From NCBI GenBank assembly GCA_013398055.1, contig VZRS01014874.1, positions 88,724 to 152,723 of the forward strand: a stretch of DNA of 64,000 nt. The letters run 5' to 3'. Below the pieces are notes generated by a model. The model searched no databases, had not been told where the DNA came from, and was given only the letters and a program-made list of their open reading frames with translations. The translations under genes and the position numbers were made by a program. Shown here in pieces: positions 26,220 through 38,400 of the stretch (positions are counted from its first letter, which is position 1; each line of letters begins with the position of its first letter). This stretch comes from Ifrita kowaldi. Its lineage: Eukaryota; Chordata; Aves; Passeriformes; Cinclosomatidae.

Positions 26220-26311
26220 GTTGTAACATATTAAACAGATCTTTATTTTAAAATCTCTTTCCAGCACAGGAACAATCCTGTATGAACTGCCTCACATGAA
26301 CTAGTTGGGAG
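26220..26311 (-). other. MAP3K7CL: MAP3K7CL 3' UTR with polyadenylation signal
   Basis: On the minus strand the stop is followed by about 65 bases and then a canonical AATAAA (26247-26242, seen as tttatt on the plus strand). A T/G-rich stretch (TGTTTAATATGTT) lies just downstream. Cleavage about 15-25 bases later gives a very short 3' UTR of roughly 90 bases. Longer 3' UTRs using weaker ATTAAA hexamers farther left (near 25334, 25690 and 25764) cannot be excluded. Confidence 0.6.
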
Positions 26312-26492
26312 TTATGAGGAACCCTGTCTTTTTTGGTACTGTATCCTGAGCTTTTCCAGTTGCTCCACGCACTGCGTCTGGGCCAGCTTCAGTGTTCGGT
26401 TCTCCTCTGTCAGTTCTGCATACTCCTTAGCCAGCTGAGCAGCATCCATGCTTTCTTTTTCCACTTGTTCCAGTCTGGCAATCAGCTCCTTT
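26312..26492 (-). CDS. MAP3K7CL: MAP3K7CL terminal coding exon 4 (C-terminal coiled coil and stop)
   Basis: The acceptor is cataatcatcag. The exon supplies one base of a split Lys codon, then 59 codons and a TAA stop at 26314-26312. It encodes KELIARLEQVEKESMDAAQ, then an EENRTLKLAQ segment, then CVEQLEKLRIQYQKRQGSS. The QKRQGSS tail is nearly identical to the C terminus of mammalian MAP3K7CL and close to the QKRQGTS of TAK1. Heptad-spaced Leu, Ile and Ala residues indicate a continuous coiled coil. Confidence 0.95.
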
Positions 26493-29400
26493 CTGATGAT
26501 TATGAAAAAAACCCCAAATATTAAAAATGGCAGTAGGCAAAAATTTGTTGACAGGTGTTAGGTCAAAGATGGGCTGTGGGTTGTTAACTTTGTATTACTT
26601 GAACTTGTGTGAAACATGGACCTAGAAAATTAATTTTTTAAGAGTCCTGTTTTTTCCCTTTAAAAGATGAAGCTTCCAAAATCTCTGATAGGTTTGCTGT
26701 TCAAACCTGAAAAATGCTGTGTTCGTGTGTCTGTATTTGGGACTGCTCAGCAGAAGAGGAGGCTTTGGGGAGACCTTAGAGCCCCTTCCAGTACCAAAAG
26801 AGGCTCCAACAGAGCTGGAGAGGGACTCTTCACACGGGTGACAAGACAAGGGAATGGCTTTAAACTGAAAGAAAGCAGGGTGAAATGGGATATTGGGAAG
26901 AAATTCTTCCCTATGAGGGTGGAGAGGCCCTGACACAGGTTGCCCAGAGAAGCTGTGGCTGCCCCATCCCTGGAAGTGTTCAAGGCCAGGTTGGACAGGG
27001 CTTGGAGCAACCTGGGATAGTGGAAGGTGTCCCTGCCCATGGCAGTGGAGTGGAATTGGATGAGCTTTGAGGTCCCTCCCAATCCAAACCATTCTACTGA
27101 TTGCATGATTCTGTGATTTCTAACGCCAATAGGAGTTGAACATGCAGTTCGTGGTGGAGAATCAAGTTCCTGGAGATGACTTGCTAATACTTTGCCAGAA
27201 GAATAACAATTAATTTTTCTCTTGATACCAGATATCATTGAAAGAGAGCGAGGTGTTTTTGTTTGGTTGGTTAGATTTATCAGTAAGTTCTGTGAAATGT
27301 GCCTGGTTTCCTTTTCTCTACTACAGACAAATCTAGTAAGTACTAGGCACTGAATCTGAACTACATCTATTGTTTCTATAACGTGTTTAGGCTCAGACCC
27401 TAGCCCTGCTGCTGAGGAAGAGCGATATAGTTGCAAACCTGACTCCTCCTGGTTCTCTTAAGTGCAGACACAGGAGGATTTAAGCTGTGGCTTCTTTCAG
27501 ATGGAGTCACACAGTGCCCTGTATTCCCAGAGCTGGCCAGGAGCTGGAGTTTCCTGTATAGTATCAACTGAAATTACCTCAGCACAAGTTAAGATACAAG
27601 AGGTCTTAAAACACACTGAAGGCATGAGTAATTCACTGAGTATCTAATTGCTCTCCCCTTAGTCACCCACCAGGCTAGCCTGGCCTCTGGGGTATTTTTT
27701 TCCCTTTAAGTCAAAAATTCACCCGTTACAGGAAGTCTCTTCTAAAAGGTTCTTTTGATCATTCTATCTCAGAGATTAGTTAATCTTTTAACTGTTCATA
27801 GCCCTGTGACTTTATTTCTCAGTCATGTCAAAACAACGCTTGTAGATCATCAGTGGGAAGTTGTTAATGCCTTCATAGTGGATAGATTTCACTGCAGTCC
27901 TTAAAGGAGCCCTCTTGTCAGGCTAGACCAGTGCTTTCAGACAGGAAATTCCTACAGATCAGGAATTCTATTCCCACAGGTCAGAGTATTCACGAAAAGA
28001 TAACACTTCTCTGTTTGCTGATCACTTATGTTACTTGTAGCTGCAAAGCTACCACTTAGAGCAGCAAAACTGTAAATCTGGCTTTTGAAAAACACTTCTG
28101 TCTGGCCTTCTTTTAGGATCAGTTTGACCTTCCTCTGCAGCTTTCAGTGATAGCAGAGTTTGCCCATGGTTTAGTTGACTGTTTATAGTCACAGTTACTG
28201 CAGTTCAAGGAGTCACAAGTTAGAAGAGACCCTTGGCACAGCCATTTCTACCAACTGTGCTTCCCTTGGATAAAAAACAAAAGGAAAAAAAAGAGAGAAG
28301 AGTTAGCAACTGTTACAGAAATTTTAAATCATCTCAAAGAGGCAGCATACAGGCACCCTCCTATACGATGTCTTTGTTTTATACTACTGAGGTAATGCAG
28401 AGCAGCTATGCTGCAGCAAAGCCTCTTCTTTTTCTTTTCAGCAGACGACAGGTGCATTCAATCAGGCTTCTGAGAGAAAACATCAAGAAGGTATTTTTGC
28501 TCAGTAACATTCTGTTTACATTTAACACAACATAGCTGTACAAGTTTTAAATACAGCAAGCCACTAAGAGTTCCATTTCTCTGTGGCTAGGCCATTCTAG
28601 ATCAACCAATTTTCACAGAGGGCAAGACAATCTTGCTAGACAGCTCCTATTCATGGGCCAGAGGCCATGGAGGAGTGATTGCATGTGAGAAATACATTCA
28701 GGGACAATGAGGTTTTACAATTCCAGTTGCCTTTTTTTTTTTTTNNNNNNNNNNNNNNNNNTTTCAGTCTCTCTGGACTTCCTCTGCAAGACTTTTGTCT
28801 CTGGAGACCAAATCAGAACTTCTGCAAAGAGGTTTGCAATTACTCTCTGGTGCAATGTTGGACTGAAGGGCTAAATTAAGCTCTTTCAAATTACAGACTG
28901 TTAAATCAGAAGTATCCAAACAAATGAACTCAGAATCGTTGTTCCTTACTTTTCTTACACTCATGAGCTTCTTAAAAGGGAGATGCAGTGAACAGACTAA
29001 TAGGTAATTCAGCATCTTAAAAGCAGGTGGGGACTTTCAGTACTTGAAAAGGAATGGTACTGACTACTCTGGACTTGAGCCAGGAGAGGCACAGACAGAC
29101 AACGTGCAAACTCAGACAGCTCTATTAATGAATGTCAGTCCTGATTTGATGACATTCTGTGCAGGCATGGCTTTCATGCTGCTCTCCAGTAATACTCAAG
29201 TAGCACAGATAACTTCCCTCTCCCCTCCCCAGAATTTAGCTTTGCTAGCAAACAAACTCTAAATGCATTAAAACCAAAATACACTCATTGCTGTAGTCCA
29301 CACTCTCGTACCTCCCTCACAGAAAGCAGTTTCCTTGCACTGAGGTAGTAAAATTGCCCACTTCTGAGTCAGCAGAACCTACTTATTCCCTTCCCATCAG

Positions 29401-32400
29401 GATCAACACCTGTTTATGGGATAGGGTGACGTTTCAGGCTAATACTGTCAGCCTGCCACAGATCTAAAATTAGAGTACCAGGGAATTGCTAAATGTTATG
29501 AATGGTGTAGTTTACGGAGCTCACAAAAGGATGAGGACAGTAACTAACATTTACATCTGATCTAATCCAAGATTTGAACTTAGCTTTCAGAGGTTAAAGA
29601 ACACCATACTAAGCTCTTGCACCATCTAGACTTTGTTGTGGATGCTTAATAAATAGATGTAGCACTGTGTAATCTGTGTTTTCTGTTAATGGTTACCCCA
29701 AGTTTAAATATTAACAGTATGGATAAGGTATTTTCTAAACTACTGCTGAGGTACTCAAAGCTTTGAGACAATCTGTAACATGCATTTGAAGTGTTCTTTT
29801 TTGAGGAGGGGTTTGGGAGGCAACATTAGTGATTTGCATCATAAACCAATAAACCGTAAGCCGTGCCAAAGCAGGAGAAAAGCACAGCATGGTCTTAGTG
29901 AAATTATTTCTCTTGTTCTGGCCTTAATGACTGAACATGCAGAGAACAGAGCTCCTTAACACTCATACTCATAAGGAATAAACACGAAGAAAAGTGACAG
30001 ACTAAGCAGATAACTGTCTGGAGATGAGTGTATTTAGAGATGGACTGCACACAAGGAAAACAGTTTCCAGAATACAAAGAATCAGATTTGTCTTTCCCCC
30101 ATTGTGAACAAGGTATCCAGGATCACGCATCTGTGGCAGTACAGTATCTTCCCCGACAATTGGTGTGTACTGGTGGCCATAAGGTCATTTTCTCTTCCCA
30201 TATTTGGCATGGCTTTCACATCAGGGGGAATTATGAGACACTGTAAGGTAACTGCTGTCTGAGGAGATTGTCCTTGCAAGTTCAAAGTCTACTAATTAAT
30301 GTAAAAACAACATCACTAAAGACATTAAACTTTGCTTTAATGTAAATGAAAATGTGTCTCAAATGCCAACACATAAAAGGCCAGAGAATGACAGAAAAAT
30401 TTGAGTTGGAAAGGACCTTCCAAAGGCAAGGACACTTCCTTTAGAAGAGGAGGTCTCTGTATTAGAAAAGCTGTAATTTAATTTCTAGTATTTAGCCAGT
30501 TACACATGTTTTGCATACATGTGAGATGATGAAAAAACAGTTCTAGAATGCGAAAATCACTGAGCTGAAAGATTGCCTTTAAGGTTTATACCAATCTTTT
30601 TCTGCAGTATCTGGAAGTCTGAAAACAACTTGTCTTCACAGTGTTGGGAAACACACTCAAGAAACAGTGTACCTGGAGAAATCCTCTAGACTAAAAAGCT
30701 TAGAAACAGCCCTGTGGTCATGAGAGCAAGCTAAAATGCAAGAAAGGCTTCCACAAAATTAAGCAGACATCTCCACTGCACGTCATTTCCCAAGAGAGCC
30801 ACTGGGATCCTGGATTTTATCAGAAATTGCGTGTCCAGCAGGACCAGGGCAGTGACTGTTCCCCTGTGCTGGGCACTGCTGAGGCCGCACCTCAAGTCCT
30901 GAGTCCAGTTCTGGGCCTCTCACTACCAGAGAGACATTGAGGGGCTGGAGAGTATCCAGAGAAGGGAACGGAGCTGGGGAAGGGTCTGAAACACCAGCAG
31001 CAGCTGAAGGAACTGGGGGGGCTCAGCCTGGAGAAAAGGAGGCTCAGGGGGACCTTCTCACTCTCCTCAACTCCCTGACAAGAGGGTGGAGCCAGGTGGG
31101 GGTCAGGCTCTGCTCCCAGGGAACAAGGGACAGGGTGAGAGGAAATGGCCTAAAGTTGTGCCAGGGGAGGTACAGATTAGATATCAGGAAACAACTTTTT
31201 AATTGAAAGGTTTGTCAAGCACTGGAATGGGCTGCCCAAGGAAGTGGTGGAGTCACCATCCCTGGAGGTGTTAAAAAAAACACGTGGAGGCGGCACTCGA
31301 GGACACAGTTTAATGGTGAACAGGGAAGTGGTGCTGGGTTGGTGGTTGGACTTGATGATCCTAAAGGTCTTTTCCAACCTTAACAATTCTATGATTCTGT
31401 AATGTGTAAAAGAAGGAAAAGAAATCATATCCATGGCCAAGAAAATGAATGATCCTAAACCAGGTGGTGATCAAATGATATTTTCTGTAGAGTTATATTA
31501 GAATTGTCTGGGAGAGGAAAAAGAGATAACCAGCCAGTGCTAAGAATATAAGATACAGCTAGCAACCATGGCAACTCTAATATTTAACTACATAATCCAG
31601 GGTCATTATCTAGTAATAGCAATATAACAAGTGCTCAAAATAACCAGCCATCCCATCCCTTTCACCCAAACTTAGATACCCAAAACCATCTGTTATGGAA
31701 ATACGCGTGTGTTTCTGGAACATAAATTAAATTACATTCTGTGCCCTAAATGCGGTGTGTTCTCGCTTCCACACCCTTTTCTTTTATTTTCAATCATGTC
31801 TCCCATTCCAGAGTGTTTTTTCCCTTGTATTACATATTGCTGGCATAAATGTGAAGAGTTTGAGTGAAGACAGCAAACAAAGCTATGATTAAGTTAGCAA
31901 AAAAATCTACCCAATGTACTTCCAAATTCTTGCTTCCTTTTTTGCTCTTGAGTAACTTCTTTTCCCATCCTTATTTGCTTTGTCCTTTGATTTTTCCCTT
32001 TTTTGAAACTGCAACCTCTTTTTCTCTTTGACATTTCCCATTTTCCTGTGAAATACTTGTCATCTTCTCTCCCACTGCCAGCCTAGTACATTCTCTTGCC
32101 ATCTATATTGCACAAAAGAAAAAGTAACTAAGCTTTGTTCTTGCCTTGATGAAAAGCAACCCTTGTCATTTCACTTCACTGACTTTTTACTTTGGCCATA
32201 CTCGATACTCACATTACAAGTCAAGCTAAGCAGAAGTAAAAGCCTTTGAAAAGTTGTAAAAGATTCAGTGTTATTTATTATTTATAAAACAATGTTTTTC
32301 AACTTTCTATTTCTAAAAAAAAATTAAAAAAATATATAAATATACGTGCATATATTATTTAATGTATGAAAGGTTACACTGAACTTTGGTGTTTGGAACA

Positions 32401-35400
32401 AAAATTGTTTAAAGTAGAATTATCTCTATTCCTTTATTTGTTTTTTGCTAAAAAGCTCTAATACCTGTACAGATATTTATGTCAGGTTAACATTATTTCT
32501 TCCTCCTAGCCAACAAATAAAAAATATTTGCACAATCAATTTTCTCCTTTTTTCTTGTCAGTCACAGCCTTCAGCATTCTGTGTGTACTATCAGCAGTAC
32601 AGAAACTGCCAGGTGGGACTTGCCATTGGAATGACACAAGTGAATTGATCTGTGGAGAGAAGTTGGGAGCACTGGCAAGGGTACCATCCAACAGCACTTG
32701 TGATTGCCTTTGGTAAAAATGTACACTGAAAAACACTATAAAAGCTGTTTGTTCCCATTACAAGGGATGAAACTTGATCATTGTCCATTTTATCAAAATA
32801 ATATTCAAGAGAAATAGACAATAGATATCAGGTGTAGTAGGCAATTGGGAATCTTCATTTCCATACATTCAAATTCCAATGTAGAAGAAGACGCCTACAG
32901 CGGGGCAAATTTTAGAAAACTGTAAACTCCATGTTTTCAATTTGATTATAATTGGTTTTTAGGCTAAAAGCTTGTGCATCTCATCAGACTTTTTAGACAA
33001 GTTAAAGCATCCTTCCCTTCTAAAAATGGAATACTCAATACTTCCAGTGATGGGGCAGCCAGGGCTCTCTGGGCGACCGTTTCCAGTGCCCCAACATCCT
33101 CACAGGGAAGAATTTCTTCTTAATATCCAATCCAAATCTACTCTCTGTTGGTTTAAAACCCTTTTGCCTTGTCCTATCTCTACCTGCCCTTGTAAATAGT
33201 CTCTCTCCATCTTTCTTGCAGGCTCCTTTCAGGTAGTGAAAGGCCACAGTTATAAGGTGTATATAGTATATACATATATATGCATATACTATAGTATATG
33301 CATATATAAATATACACACGCACATATATATATATATACACACAATACAAAACATGCATGCCACCCCAGCCATTCTAATCCACTCTTCATTCAGTATATG
33401 CTACCCCCTAAACTACTTTTAACTCTCAAACTGTAAGTGCTGATAATGTTTTTAGACATCCATCAGTGAACACTACAGCAAAACTCTCTTTTACTTCTCA
33501 CTTAGTCTGTTGCCTCCACACTTATACTCCCTTTCTATCTAGCTTTAGATAAAAATCAAGGCTAACGTGTTCAGGTTTGTTTGCTTACATGTATGTAAAG
33601 TTACATGTGTCCTAATAACTTTCTAACCCACCTTTCAATTTCAACCAAACTTCATGTGGTAAAGAGGTCCCAGTTAGTTTCTGGAGGGCTTAATAAAAAC
33701 AGACTGCTACAGAAAGGAGCATGGGGGAAAGGCAATCTCATGAGACCTGCTCCAAAATACTACAAAATGGATAATCTACCTGGATGGAAGAGTTATAAGC
33801 AGTCCACATCTGGAGAAAAAACACCTTCAGTTGGCACTTGCAGCTTGTTAAACCTCAAAATCAGGCAACCACAGTGCACCAGCCTGTAGGAAATTAAATG
33901 TCTTTGATCCCAGTGCTGTAGGATCACTTTTTCGGATTAAGACACATAGGAGGTGTGAAAAGTGATCCCCTGATATTTGTCATGTTTAGGCATTTCACAG
34001 CTATACAGCATGTGAACACAAGACTGCAAATATGTAATTAGAAGGTACATAAGACTCACAATAATATAATTCCATTTGTTGCCTTATTCAACCATTCTTA
34101 ACATATGTTAATGTTCCATATGAGCATGGAATTCACAGAACAGGTTCAGCAAAAATAGCAGTGGTGGAAGCTTCCTGACATTGTTCCACTGTTGACATCC
34201 ATTGGTGGAATGAAGGAAAATGCCAGCCTGAAGCCCTTGAATTCATCCAGGATAAGCACCACTGAGAGGCTGACCTCTGGGCTCAGAGGTTGATTAGGAT
34301 AGTTGTGAGTTCAGGTAAACAATTTTGTGCATGTACCTGCCGTTCTCAAGAAGCAAACCATTTCTAATTTAGCTACACAGATTTATAGATTAAAAAAAAT
34401 TGCATTCTAACAGCAATTTTTTTTTTAATTCCAGAAAGTGCAAAAATATACATGTCTCATTTTCATGGGCTCCAAGCATTCTTCATAAATAGGCATAACT
34501 GATTCAGGGATGTGTCAATAATAATAATGGATTTATATTAGTAGACTTTAAAACCCAAATGATTTAAGGCTGCCTTTGCTGTTCATACAACTGAAGTCAA
34601 GCACTTAAACAATGATTTAATATTTTATATTGTGCTTGGATTTTCAGAGTAGACAAAGACACGTGGTTTCCACTGAATTGATTGCTAAACACATATGCGA
34701 GCAGCTTATGCTAGACAACCAAATCTGAAAAATCATTGCAAATTTTTAACAGTTAATTATCTTCTAATATTTTTAAAAATACCAATTGCTTTTGATTGGC
34801 CAAGTTCAATTCATGATGAATCAAATGGAAACACTGCAAAATGATGAATCAAAAGCAAAATACATTTTCCCATGACATTGGACATCTTCTTTTTTAGCTT
34901 TTGTTGCAGTCTGTCAGCATCTGAGTGCCACACCAGGTCCTTCAGTGGAAGGGGATTTGCAGTGGGAAACTTAAACAAGCTTTGACACTTCAGGCAAAAA
35001 GTAACTATAGTGTGCCTATAGCCATCAACCCAGATAAAGACACCTCACTTTCTTAACCTGCATAGTTTGGATTCAGGGAGTTCTTTGGCTGTCTTGTAAG
35101 ACTACAGGATTTTAACATTTTCCCTCCCATCATCTTGTTTCTGCAGCTGAAGATTCCCATGGATGCAAACTTGGCTGGACTGCAAGGTCAGCTGGGCAGA
35201 GATTTCATTACTCACCTTCTTTCCTCTCTCTCTGAATTTCTTTTTCAGGTTTCTTGTGGAAAGGGACTGACAGCCACAGAGTGCACTTTGCCATTTAATA
35301 GTCAGGCAAAAGATGACAGGGCTGTGAGTACAGGCCATAGGCAAGAAAAAAGTCTCCAGCTTATTCACTATGGGTATGAACACCTGAAATGCCAATGTAT

Positions 35401-38400
35401 ATTGAACCAGTGTACACAAAAACAAAGCACCTCACAGAAACATGTTTACTAATATTGTCAAGTATTCTAAGCCTAAATGAGGATCCATTATGTCCTTCAT
35501 TAAAGTATGCAAAGTTTATTTAAAAAAACTAAAATTGAAAAGGAGACCTGTACCAGCTGAACTGGATTGTTATGTGACCTGGAGGCTGTCAATGAAGGAT
35601 TTAAGGGACATCCACAAAGCTGAGGGCCCAGAACTATGACAGCCCTTGGTGGCCTCAGTTGATCCTACAGAGCAATGGCCAACTTGTGCTCTACTGTGAC
35701 CATCAGGCAGAGGCATGAAATAGAACCATAGAATGGCTTCTACTCTACCATAGAGTAGAACCATAGAATGGCTTGGGTTAGAAAGGACCCTAAAGATAAC
35801 CCAGTTCCAGCCCCCTGCCACAGGCAGGGAACACAGTCCACTAGACCTGGTTGCTCCAAGCCCTGTCCAACCTGGCCTTGAACAGTTCCAGGGATGGGGC
35901 AGTCACAGCTTCTCTGGGCAACCTGTGCCAGGGCCTCACCACCCTCACAGGGAAGAATTTCTTCCCGATATCCCATCTATCCCTGCCCTCTGTCAGTGGG
36001 AAGCCATTCCCCCTTGTCCGGTCACCCCAGGCCCTTATAAATAGTCTCTCTCCATCTTTTTTGTAGGCTTCCTTCAGATACTGGAAGGCCACAATTATAA
36101 GGTATGTATAAATAAGTATATACATATATAAGTGTATATGTATATAAGGTCAGAAAATACAATGTTAAACCTTCATGTTTCAAACAGGGTTTTACAAAGA
36201 GAATATACAACAGTAAATCCTTTGGGAAAGTTACTCACTTTCTTTCTTCCAGCAGAGCAATTTCTTTCTTGACCTCATGGTACTCTTCTGCTATTTTGCA
36301 GTGCTGTTTATACACCTGCATGGATTCCTTAGAGTCATGACAGGGAGGCAGGGGCTTTAAGAAAAAAAAGAAGAAAAAAACCCACTGTTTTTTGAATGAA
36401 ATATTAGTTAAAACCCCACATATTTTGAAAGATACAATATTTATCTAAATTCCTGTGAGAATACCTAAAGAATTTTGTTCCCTTAACTGCAGGATATGGC
36501 CAACTACCCCTAGTGATGGCCTTTCATGGAAAGAAAAAACCCAAAACAGTTCCCTGCATAAGAATATGTGTAAAACTTCAAACATTGTAAGAATTTTCAG
36601 AACTCTCCTTGTCAGCTTTGCAAAATATCCCTGAAGATTTTTCAAATAAGGATTTCTCCCTTACCTCCCTCTTTTTCAGCTAGAGTGATATGTAAATGCT
36701 AAAGCTGATGCATTGGTCAGACCTATCACACACATCTTCTCACTGCAGGAAATTATATCATTGCAGCAAGATCAATCTTTTTTCAATGCACACTGAATGT
36801 AATAAATATGGCAAATAAAACCAATCTGTCCTATGACTCCTCATGTGAATTTAATCAAAGTTCTTGAAAACACATTTTGGTTAAATGTAGGTGCTTTTTG
36901 CTCCTTAAAAAAGAATGCATCTTAATTCAGGCTTCAGGCTTGACTGTCACATTTTGGTTATAACACTTTCAGGAAGTATTTTTAAGTTATAAGCCATAAA
37001 TCTATTGACTGTAGATGAACTCCAAATAGCATGCTTGAGCCACGTGTTCGAAGTAAAAGGAAACACTTAAAATAGTTTCTTTACTGCCCAGTTAAATAAT
37101 GTCCAATTGAGTTATTAGCTAATTAGTTAGCAGACTATTTTGCATTTCTTGCTGTCCCACCCTTACTCTTCTGTGTAGTTTAATATTCCCTTAATGACAT
37201 TATCAGGAAAAGAAAAGCACAAGTAGCCAGATTTTTCCTATTTATGATCTTGTAATCCTTTGTTTAATCTATACTGGAAATTTAAATTTTACTGAGCATA
37301 TTCAGAGACAAAGATTAAAAACATTTTTGTTCAGCAGACACGGTAAACTGGCTTCAGACATAACCCAAAGCACAGATGTAAGTAATGTATGGACCTTGCA
37401 AGTACTTGTCGATGGTATGTGATTCCTCACTGAAATTTTAACACAGACACTCATTTTCCATGTCCTAAATGTAAAACTGCTGCAGCAGAATTGTTTTGCA
37501 GCACATTGTTTCATTCTCCTTGATCTTGGAGATTTTGGGAACCCAGGGAAAGGGCAGCCCATCTATCCATGAATCTAATCCCTAGAAAAGGGCTTTTAAT
37601 TGCATTTCAATGTGGATGAGCAATAGCACCATTCATATAGCCACCCAAATAATAAGCATAAATTTAACAAGACTGAATATAGAAGTCTCAGTGCTCTAAT
37701 CCAAGAATGCAGGGATGAGCCAAAGCAGCATCTCTGCTATCTACCGGAGATCAGCCACCAACAAGTGCGTCACAATAAAACAATTTTGAACAGTACCAAG
37801 GGGAAAGTCCCCAAACAGTGATACTTCAAAAGAAAAACACAGCAAAACAAAGCAAAAACCACCTTGGATTTGCTTCCAATTTAGTTTCTGCTAATCTGGC
37901 TGGTTTAAACCAGTTTAAAAATTAAAACAGTGTTCAGTTTCTATATTCCAGCTTCCCACTCAAAAGATATATATAGAGAGCTAAAAATTATCTAGTCATG
38001 CTGAAACTTAGTATCTAGGTCTCACTTAGAACCAGTTGCTGACTTTTAAACCCCTTCTTATTATTGTTTCCTCTTCGGTGACGTTTTTTCTTACGCTATT
38101 TTAGCACTTAAATTAAACTTAAAACAAATTATACAATCAGTTTACTAATTTCTGTTCATAAAATTATTTTCAATTTGTCTGATGGTACTAAGCACTATAT
38201 CAAGAACCTTTTAAAGTATTAGTGTATTTTTCTTTAAAACATAAATGTGATTATGTTTTCAAATGACTAGATAGAATATCATTGGATCATATCATAGAGT
38301 GGTTTGGGTTGGAAGGGACCTTCAAGAGCATCTAGTTCCAGCCCCTTTGCCATGGGCAGGGACACCTTCCACTCAGCCAGGTTGCTCCAAGCCCTGTCCA

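Noticed and set aside
26747..27436. 229-codon minus frame and related 156-codon frame
   Set aside because: They run antisense through a CR1 fragment. The same peptide pieces (SFSGQ, HPHREEF) appear at other CR1 copies.
28206..28240. Possible CR1 remnant
   Set aside because: Only a short resemblance (agttagaagagaccc), with no terminus or further blocks.
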